This document shows, in pieces, positions 54,786 to 64,000 of a stretch of 64,000 nucleotides of DNA. Made by a program: the position numbers and the translations under genes. Position 1 is the stretch's first letter. The number at the start of each line of letters is the position of its first letter. Where the stretch lies: positions 62,001 to 126,000 of the forward strand of contig NW_019775415.1 in the NCBI RefSeq assembly GCF_001039355.2. Reading direction: 5' to 3'. Under the pieces are notes generated by a model. The model made no database searches. It was not told where the DNA came from and saw only the letters and a list, made by a program, of their open reading frames with translations. Source of the DNA: Lingula anatina. Lineage: Eukaryota > Brachiopoda > Lingulata > Lingulida > Lingulidae.

Positions 54786-57700
54786 GTTCACTCAACTGGG
54801 CTAGGGAATGTACCGGTATGCTATCCCAAATTGGTAATCATTTAAGACCACAGACCTGCTCACCTCACATCCCGAGGTTTGCCTGGGTAAGGTTAGAGAG
54901 TCAACGCCTCCCTCAATCAAACCGTCCACAACCCACTGTGCCCAGGGATTTACTTTACTCGTGGATTAGCTTAACCCAGGTAAAAACAGTTTTGTAAGCT
55001 TCTACCAGCACTTCATAGAGTTCAGCAGTTTTAACTTAGGCGATATTTGATAAACTATTTAAGAACCCGACCTAATTATAGCCTGTGAGAATACACCATT
55101 TCCCTTTGTTAATATTACTCTAATTATTTGTCTGTTTGTTTAAGGAGTTGCAGGTAACTACGATAATCGAATGTACCGAAAAGTAAGTTTGTTTATTTCT
55201 ATTATCATTCCTGCCACGCTTTGTACTCGTGACATTTGTGCGTGTTAAATCCTGAACTGTTCTGTTGATATTGTTCTTACTCCAACTGCCTTAATTTTCA
55301 TTTTGAAAATTGTAACTTTAGTTTGAAAAAACTAATTTTTTATCTAATTATAAATGGCATTATAATTAAATGAAAAAGAATGAAATAGTTGCATTATTTG
55401 AAGATGTTTAAAACAAGCATTCAGTTTGATTGTCCACGGAAATAGATCTGGAATGTATCCCATGCTACTTATCCTCCTTATTTTTAGCCGAGTTTGAGAT
55501 GCTTTCCCAGAAGTATTAAAAACAAATGCCGCATGTGTGCAAATACCTATCATCAAGTTCTTCAATCGATTTTGCGATATATTTTGAAAATTACTTCCCT
55601 GGACCAAATAATTGAAACTGTAAACGAAACGTTTGCACTTTTTAAACCCTTGCTAATTGGATAGAGATTGTAATCATGTTCCAAAAGTTTGGGTATCTTG
55701 TTCGCCGAAAAAGCGAAATTTGAAATGCAAGCAAACGAGTGGGCAAATGGAGCGTCATCTAAATGTCAAAGAGGAATTAACTTCCACCAAACACCATGGT
55801 ATCTTTCAATTTTTCTCACTGAGATCTAATCAAGCCATCGGAATCAACCTAATGACAGCGTTACCATGGATATAGTTTGCAGTAATACAGATAGAGGAAG
55901 ACAATTAGGTCATCCTTTTCAACTCTGCGGTGTTTCTCCGCGGCGATACAGGTAGTCAAAACAAAACAGTTGTTGCATAAAATAACAAAGAGTCTCGAGA
56001 ATTATTGTCGAAGTGATTTTTTTTGTTATCGATTGTGCTAGCAATAATTTGTACTTCGAATAAGTGTGTGAGATTCATGCATGGCGAAACTTTTTGCAAA
56101 AAGCTGTGCGCATGGCTGCCCAAGCAACAATACAGCGTTTTTATCTTTCATGTAGGTTTCAAGTGTGTGAAGCTAGGCTTTACTACATGTATAATGTGGA
56201 ATCTTACTCTCGGAGTCTGGTACCAGAACACTCAATACAGACACTGCGTTACTTACGATACATGCAAAACAGCTTTGCCAAGTGTCTTCAAATTGTTGAC
56301 CTGACTTACCAAGAGATAAGAACAGAAGTTGCCGTTGACGTAATTGATACACTAACTGATTCCTTAGCAAAGCAATGAACTTCAATGCCGATAACGAGAA
56401 AATCTTTTCATATCCCTTTCAGAGCTAATCTGGTCTGTAAATAGGGCAATCTGCTAATGTGGCAATGCTTTGACCGAATATATCTTGTAGAATCGGATAA
56501 AATGGATTTTAAGAGATGGCGAGTCTCTTGGGTTATTAAGCGTATCGTATTGTTTTGCTCTCTTGCAGACAAACCAATTTTCACTGTGCAGCTTGTGATG
56601 TATGCTGTTGTTGTGCAGCTATGTAAGTGAGGGACTTGATACGCAATTAATACTGGTGTTTTTATAATGGCTTTCCAATATGTAACTAAAATGCATATTG
56701 CAAATTCCCAACTCCCATAGGAAGGTAAAGTCTCAAAAGCAAACTTAAGGAAGGTGCCTTTTTAGGGGGGGGAGAGGAGGGTTAGGGCCGTCTTTCAAAT
56801 ATAACATCTGGCGTATCCTTTTAAAAGAGGATGAAAGTGAAAGAAATCATTCGTAAATAGATACGATCTCTTTTGAATTATTTGGCGCTTCGTGTGGTTT
56901 CGCCCTCTGGCAGAAAACCATTATCCATTATGTGCAAAGCATGGTTCATCAAGTGAATTTTACGAAAATCAGCATGAATAATAGAATTGAAATGATGCAA
57001 GTGACAGAAAGCATGTGTTGGTTTTCCAAAATAGTGCCTTTACTCAGAAACTTTGTCCAATTTTCGTTAAGTGAGACACTAAATGACATACCGTGTACAA
57101 AAATGAGACTTCAAGGTTGACAAAGTGCATCGTGGGCGTATTTTGTTTTTTTTTTTTTTCAAATGTCTTTAACGTTCCTCGTTAATCGCTGAATAACTCA
57201 TTTGCCCATTCACTGCCGCTGACTTGTTTTCAGCAAATTTTACACGGCACTGAGCCAAGTACATGCATACTGTATACCTAGGTTTACAGTGCTAAACCCA
57301 ATGGGATGTATGCGTGTGGGTGCATGAGTTTGTATGAGTGTGCTGGCATGTATGCGGCATGTTGGATCCTTCAACAAGGACCAATATCCGTGATAACATA
57401 TAAACCTTGTGACAGTTGTGTCCCGGGACTAGACTGTGTCCCTGTGGGGCTCTAACTATACGACAAGGCATTATGAAGCATTATTCAGCTCCTTATTTCA
57501 TCAAGAAAGACTGAGACTGAAAAAGTGCCATCTATGTTTATGGATACTACTTAGTCGATCGATCACCATCGTGCCTGCGTTACAGCAGCTCAAGCAGAAA
57601 GTTGGTTTATAGCAAGTGCTCGAGCAGAACGTACATTGTATGCTCAGTTTGTTCTGACAGATAAGCAATACATAGTGCTGCTATATAAAAAAACTTCTTA

Positions 57701-59020
57701 AAAACTTGTGCCGTACCGGTATGCATATTAACGACATATATCGATGTATCCACAACCTGTCAGAAAAGCAAGCGGTGCGTGAGGAGAAAAGGAAAGTTCA
57801 AGTGTGACAAATGTCATATCTAGAAAGCCATGAATTTAGACAAGATGGCGACATGCTTCACCCTAAGCACATGATTGGTCTGCCCAGTGATCAGTCATGA
57901 CATTCAGCTGCTCTTTCGTCAATACGTACATGTATGTGCGCATCCAAAGCCGATTCCTAGTTTCAAATACAATTAACGCTAACACTGAATTTGATAATGA
58001 TTTTCTAAAAAGTGATACCATGCTCAGGGTATATAGAATATTCATAACTGAAATCAAACGATAAACACGCTTTATAAAGTTAAGATTTTATAACGGTTTC
58101 TGATAGTTAGAACAATTCAGTCTGTAAGAAGTTGTTAAAGAGAATGCCTCGCTCACGTCTTGTGGTCACAGGCATACCTTCTGAAGTTGACATTTATAAT
58201 TAAATTGGATGTAAAAAATCAAATTGTAATCTGACACGGACCTTAGCTCTTTCATGGCATAAACTCAATGGTATTGTACAATTATCGTGCCTTACAGACT
58301 TTGGGAATGCTCTTCACTGCACGATTCCCTTGCTCTTTGCCATAGCCTTGTCTTACTGCTACATGTACTATATATCACTCCGAAACTATTTTGACAAATT
58401 TATTTTTTTAACTCAAATCATTATCCAACATTTTCTATTTTCCAATTCTAATCCGTAGCAGCTGAACACGATGTAATTCTGACATTACTATGAACAAGTA
58501 ATTTGCTTAGTATCTTACAATAAGTTCAAAAGTAATACAATCCGGTGAGAAATTGAACCTAACGTTTATGAAATCACGTGTGCCCTTTTTGAATACAATT
58601 CAACGACCGTTCAGGACAATGCCTCATCGGGTATAATTCCTCGGAGGGAAGAATAAATGGGTTCCTGATTGTTTAATGAATAAAAGACATTCACTTGGAA
58701 TCAGATTACGTTATCGGGTGCATTCAGCCAAAATTTCAGTATTAAAAGCCAATTGCTTTAATAACCTCAATGCACTCCGATCGTGTAGTGGTATTCATTG
58801 ATAATGGCAAAGAAACAATGGATGATGTCCGTTGATAACATTACGGGACAACAAATTACTGCATGTATTTTCATTAGGAACACTAAGCTTTCACCACACT
58901 ATGGAACGGCGTTAGTTGAATTTCAGCAGATGTTACCCTAGGCTTTGTAGCAGATTGATCATTGTTTGCTATTAAAAGCCTTCAGTTGTCCGCTTTAAAG
59001 GGATAACAACTCTTCATTTC

Positions 59021-59072
59021 GGCGGGAAAGGTGGTATAAAAAGGATTTTCCCGGGGTAAAGGGAATTTTCCC
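59021..59072 (+). promoter_or_regulatory. Promoter-like cluster: E2F site, TATA box, two NF-kB-like sites
   Basis: In order: GGCGGGAAAG (59021-59030, E2F-type), TATAAAAAGG (59035-59044), GGATTTTCCC (59043-59052) and the palindromic GGGAATTTTCCC (59061-59072), a perfect Rel/NF-kB-type match. An exon starting near 59180 could encode a short hydrophobic N-terminus (ATG 59214) before a GTAAAA donor-like site. No gene family is recognised. Confidence 0.3.
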
Positions 59073-59537
59073 ACACTTTCCAATTGTAAATGAATCCTTT
59101 CCAGCATTTAAAGTTACTATAGTAGTCGATATGTTATAAAGTGTGTTGTTTGTAATAATAACTTTACGTAATTATTACAGAGGGTAGACAGCTATGAACG
59201 TCCACGTGGTCCGATGGCAAGCACAGATTTCAGAATAACTGCAATAGCCGCCGTTTTGGTGGTAAAATGGGATTTATTGTATTTCTGTTCTTTACAATGT
59301 ATTGATTGTGGAATTTTGAATCGCATATGGAGAGTCGCTATCCCTTTAAGTTACCAGCATCAGATATTTGGCCCCCTGCTGTGGCCCATTCAGTCATCAA
59401 TTCTGGCCGAGTACACGAAAACACACTTTCAGGGAAACATCTTTGTTCTTTTTTCGTAGATGTGTGATCTATCTGATATCGATATTTCAGTGTGTTACAC
59501 TTGTCAAAAATATTTATCATCCATTACTAAAAGCTCC

Positions 59538-59540
<3 letters not shown>

Positions 59541-59568
<28 letters not shown>

Positions 59569-59582
59569 ACACACACACACAC
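59541..59582. repeat. (CA)n microsatellite
   Basis: CA run with one AACA interruption. Confidence 0.93.
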
Positions 59583-62500
59583 ATCTTGATCATTGTTAGA
59601 TAGGCAAGTTTAAACCAGTTCAGGATTGATTTTATTAAATCAGCATTGAATTGTTGCCAGAGTATCGTTTACAATTTGCCATTTGCCTGCTGATCTGGAG
59701 TACTGGGTCCCCGAAGACAACAAGTCTACCAGTAAACCTGGCCTGTTGGTCTGTATTACTTCATGTCAATTATATCTAGAATATGGTCAGATGCACTGCA
59801 AAACAAATTTGCTCCTACAGAATATATACCAAAATTGGATGTGGCTTTTTATTTATATATAAAAGAGACGGGTATTCCTTCCATTATTATATATATAGTG
59901 GTCAACAAAACAGATACGCTATCACAGAAGTGATATACATGTATTGTTTCTCTCTAAGACTCGTCTTACTGGCAACAATAACAAGTACTGGAAATTCTAG
60001 CTGTTGTCAGCCATTTCAAACAAACACTTACATTGATAACATCTGCTCTTTAGTGTAGATAAGAGGGAGTTATATATGTGTGGTTAGCAGTGCATTATTC
60101 TATATCACAGCTCCGTTCCAGTAATTATTTGCTTGCTTATTATAAGAATGACAAACTAGATATATCCCCTTTTTATTTACTTTGGTCGGGTGTCTCATTT
60201 TTAAAACTCTACGCTGCAGTAAGTGAAGGGAAACTTTGCCAATGGATTCAAATATATCTTAGCAAAGAAAGACTTACTGGTACTCTTTTGTCTGATGTCC
60301 AAATTGCATGGTGAAGATGATTAAAAAATAAATTGAACCGAAAAACTTAATGACTATTATGATAGAATATGAGAAAACAGGGTGATGAAGTACCCCATTT
60401 GTCAACTTCGGCCACGAAATAAATAAATTGCTTTATGCCATTCTCTCGATCTCTATACAGAAATCTTATTATACCATTAGCAGTTACCACAACGAATGAC
60501 CTTACTTCACTAATAAGTAATATAAATAATGGACGGTGCGCAAAAGAGGGTAAGAGAGTCGATTATATTGGTAAATTCCCAACTGAACGACTAAATGCAA
60601 TATAGATTTCTCTGAGAAGGAAGGAAACAACCATGCGGAATCGGCTGAAATCCAATTGGCGGCAATGCTCGACAGCAATATGTTTACATATCTGAGAAAG
60701 GTATTATCTCAGACATGTAAAAAAAATACATTGCTGAATTGACACATGTTATGACAAAGATAAGGCGCGCCAAATTTGCGCCGCAGAAAGAGTCTGAAAT
60801 TTGCAGATGAAACTACTTAAAATGTGAAAACACAGAAAATGCTTACGGCGATGGTTCGAGCATATATTTGACCGACATAAAACAGGGCATCATTGCCAGC
60901 GACGTGAAAGCAGCTCGGAATTATACCTAAAAGCAATTTTGTACACAGCAGTATTTTCTTTCATCTGTCTGGACACAAAAGATTTGCTCAACGGTGCCGT
61001 GTGATCGCTGAAGCACAGCTTCATTATTTTTACTGACAGTTCCCGAATGATGTTAACGGTCAAATTTCGAGCTCGCAGTCAAAGCAATTTTTTCTTTCAT
61101 GACTTCCAGAATTCTTGGAATTTTCACAATGACAGACTAGGGTGAACATGTCATTTGTAATTGAACTGATATTTTGTTTGTTCCAGCTTAGTCTATATAA
61201 CTTTTTGCATACATCTGCTGAAAAGAAAAAAATGAAATAAAATGAGTCGATGTATTTTGGCCATCGACGCTTGGCCTACATGGGACCTTACATGTCATGG
61301 CCTCGTCGGTGTTCACATTAAGAAATATTTTACAATAAATCATTTACAATAAATCAATTAGTATGTATTGATTTATGCTTTGAACTTCTGGAGGAACATC
61401 GTGTACATGCCATTAACAACTTGCAAGTGAAATAATTCTACAAAGGCTCGTGCCCTCAATAGTAAACCATCCATGACCCTCTTTTAAATGAGAAATGTTG
61501 AGCCTTCAGATACTGAGATCGGTCGACTTTGGAAGATATTAGAATCTTATAATTTTTTCGTGGTCCAGTTTCAATCCTGGAAAGAAATATTTTATTCACT
61601 TATCATTATGCTTTTTCCAAGACCCAAGATCACCGGTAGCGATAGCACCTCACTAGGCATAAGACAACAGGCAAGCGGACTGAAGATCTTTCCACAACCA
61701 TGTGATACACAATGTATGCATAGTCAAGAACTTTATGCCAACTAAATGCCGAGAAAGCATGTTAAAGGGACAACAAGACAGACGCTGAGTTAACGTACAT
61801 CAGTTGTTTTATGAAGGGTGTACACCACCTTTTTATATTCTGCTGAATCGCATTAAATTAAGTGTCCAGTGAAAAGAGTACAGTTCTATGAACCGAGGGC
61901 ACAAATATCGCCGACTCTTATCCTATGATGCTTCAGAGCTCATTTTCTTGTTGTTTATTAATGCATACCTTTAACAATAATATGGGTGAGCATCTTGTCA
62001 GATTAACAGAACTCTTTTTAGATCTACCATACTTTACAAAACGCCAATTATTTGAACAATCACTTTTTGTCTATCGGCTACTATAATTGCAAAAATCAAT
62101 AAGTCTGGTAACATAAACAATTTCTTCTGATTTTTTTTTTTTTTGAGAAAATTACCATTGACTAGATTGTTATTACTGAGTAAAAAAAGACAGCCCTCGT
62201 GTTCAGATGGTTTTGCTTGATCAAATAAATATTTTACACTACGATGGATCTGTAATTTTTACAGGGCGTCATGTCAAAAGAGTAACCGAAGAAGGAGTAG
62301 TGGATCCATTTAATGGTCGATATAACTAATTGCTGCAACAATTGAATAAAATGGGATGCTTCCGTTGCATTTATTGTCAATACAGAATCGAGATAGATCA
62401 CAATTATGCAGTTCGCAATTTGAATAAATCATTTGATCAGATAAATTTGTCTGTGCAACCATTAAAAATCTTCCCAATGTTGGAAGAAAAACGTTATGAT

Positions 62501-63243
62501 GAAGTATTGCACAAATAAACTATATCAGAATTTGAAAGCATACCCCTCCTCTCAGTTTACCACAGTTGTGTAACCCCTCCCACACACACGAATCTCGAAA
62601 CACAGGGCGGATGTAGCCTACATGGAACGAGAACTGGTGGGTCGCCCGATGCCAAAGGACCTGTTGAACTGTTAAAATTATTATATTATTCCCACATACA
62701 TTAGGAATCTTTTTGGAACTTTTGAACGGATGGGTCCAGCAGATGCTGTCCAACAAGGACAACGGTCATATTGCGCCGCGCTTTAACCATAGGCGCAATA
62801 CGCAGAGAATCATTACAAGCTTCTCTTTCGCACTTATAAAGCATGCCCTTGTTTAATAAACTTTGTCTGAGAAAAAGAATCTAGTATCGACAGACTGATA
62901 CAGGTTTTCCTGGCGTACAAACATCGATTAGAAATTAATCACCATTTTAAATTAAGTACTAATGATTATAGATAAGCTTGATATATGAAGGCAAGCATAA
63001 CACGGATTTTCATGCATGCTGTATTCAAATCCTCTCTCATCCTATGTCTCTAAAGGAGTGTCGATGATCTCATGCATACTGTTTCCGGAAGATGAACCGA
63101 TGTAGTTGAGATGTAATTTGTGGACTTAAGTGTGAATAATTTTAGGATCTATCGACTAACAACCGGGAAACAGGTGCCGCTGTGGTTTGGTTTCTTTCTA
63201 TTGCCAGACAGCATGACACATTTTTACATGAAGCACCTGTCTG

Positions 63244-63246
<3 letters not shown>

Positions 63247-63288
<42 letters not shown>
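63247..63288. repeat. (TG)n microsatellite
   Basis: TG dinucleotide run with one CG near its end. Open frames across it on both strands are artefacts. Confidence 0.93.
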
Positions 63289-64000
63289 AAAGGTTCAAAG
63301 AGTCACCTTGATTTTCGTCTCTCGTTGATAACAAACCAAGTATCATTTTAAACAAACCTCCAGTTTTCATTTGTTTGGATTTATCTGCTAGCCACCTTGT
63401 ATTCCTTTGAATTTCCTGGGCCAGTTCATATGTCACCTTGCAGGAAAATATCTTTGGAAATCTGTAACACACTTTCATAAGCATTATTACCAAGGTAAAG
63501 CAGTTGTTCGAGTATTCCTTCGTGTAATTATAGTGTACATTGGTATCGTTCCACATCGTTAAATTGATTTATGGCATTTTGGTATTAAATCTTCGTTCAT
63601 TTAAGTTTTGAATATTTCATCAATGTCTTGTTATAATCTATACCCGCCCAGGTTTCCTGATGGCGACTGCTCTAGACAAAGCCTGGTTCCCCAAGAGAAA
63701 TTGTCATTTGGGAACCTTCGTCAGTTATCAATAAAACGCACGACTTTAGTTAAAGAGGCCCATGAATCCAGGCTTGGCCTCATCATCAGTTGCACACGAT
63801 GGTCGCTTAAGTGTTTTTAAATGAACAGGAAGAGATATACAGAAGGTGCAAACTGTCTCAGCGTTTCTGCAGCATGCCACAGAAGCTAAATTTCCTTTAA
63901 TTTTCCAGTTTTTAGTTCACTATGCAAGAAATATCCGGCAAAGTATCAAATAAGCAGCGCTTCGTGGATAAGAAAATGGTTGAATAGCATGAAATAATTC

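Larger units (their letters stand above)
54786..64000. other. Mostly non-coding region to the window end
   Basis: No gene is recognised. It contains a short repeated block (ACAACCCACTGT near 54926, also near 53814), CA/TG microsatellites, a TATA/E2F/NF-kB-like cluster at 59021-59072 and a few unrecognised short open frames (for example 56112-56378). Exons of unknown lineage-specific genes cannot be excluded. Confidence 0.4.

Noticed and set aside
54880-54990. Possible small foldback element with CCTGGGTAA/TTAACCCAGG ends
   Set aside because: The inverted similarity is short with several mismatches, and no target duplication is visible.
1-64000. CRISPR arrays, bacterial operons, rRNA, tRNA, retroelement reverse transcriptase, viral genes
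   Set aside because: No regularly spaced repeats, no cloverleaf with GGTTCRA box and no reverse transcriptase or transposase motifs were found in either strand by eye. All recognised mobile elements are non-autonomous.

Overview
The window looks like nuclear DNA from an animal, probably a non-vertebrate and probably marine. Coding regions are sparse and have spliced exons with GT-AG introns. The DNA is AT-rich, full of microsatellites and short foldback DNA transposons (MITEs), and encodes metazoan families: a GPR83-like peptide GPCR, a CatSper delta/epsilon-type sperm-channel subunit and a four-finger C2H2 transcription factor. I see no bacterial operons, CRISPR arrays, rRNA, tRNA, reverse transcriptase or viral genes. 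The phylum cannot be fixed from the sequence.

Layout. 1-7364 is non-coding with simple repeats. 7365-11575 and 11877-15516 are two near-identical non-coding copies (duplication 1); the first stops at a single N (11576). 17442-22717 and 26720-32242 are two near-identical copies (duplication 2) of the promoter, 5' leader and first part of a GPR83-like gene; the first again stops at a single N (22718), in mid-gene. Between the copies of duplication 2 lies an internal fragment (seven exons) of a CatSper delta/epsilon-type gene, 23467-26443, with no start or end. The complete GPR83-like gene is 31607-33043 (478 codons, one coding exon), with a TATA box and a 5' UTR intron upstream. A three-exon zinc-finger gene, 36183-38301 (324 codons), has its own TATA/initiator promoter and a poly(A) signal. 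From 38.5 to 64 kb I see mostly non-coding DNA with microsatellites, a nested pair of MITEs (49130-49657) and a few candidate regulatory clusters or small ORFs.

Interpretation. The two GPR83 copies differ in the shared coding part only at seven synonymous third positions. The copies also differ in microsatellite length, MITE presence and indels. With the Ns at the copy ends, this fits either uncollapsed haplotypes or a chimeric scaffold, or recent real tandem duplication; the unlike left flanks argue against a simple haplotype overlap. Both left edges of duplication 2 lie within a few bases of the end of a foldback MITE with related GCATTC/CCCATTC-type termini.

Most notable biology: the GPR83-like receptor carries Cys where class A GPCRs nearly always have the sodium-site Asp2.50, and a group of foldback MITEs with TTA target-site duplications recurs across the window.
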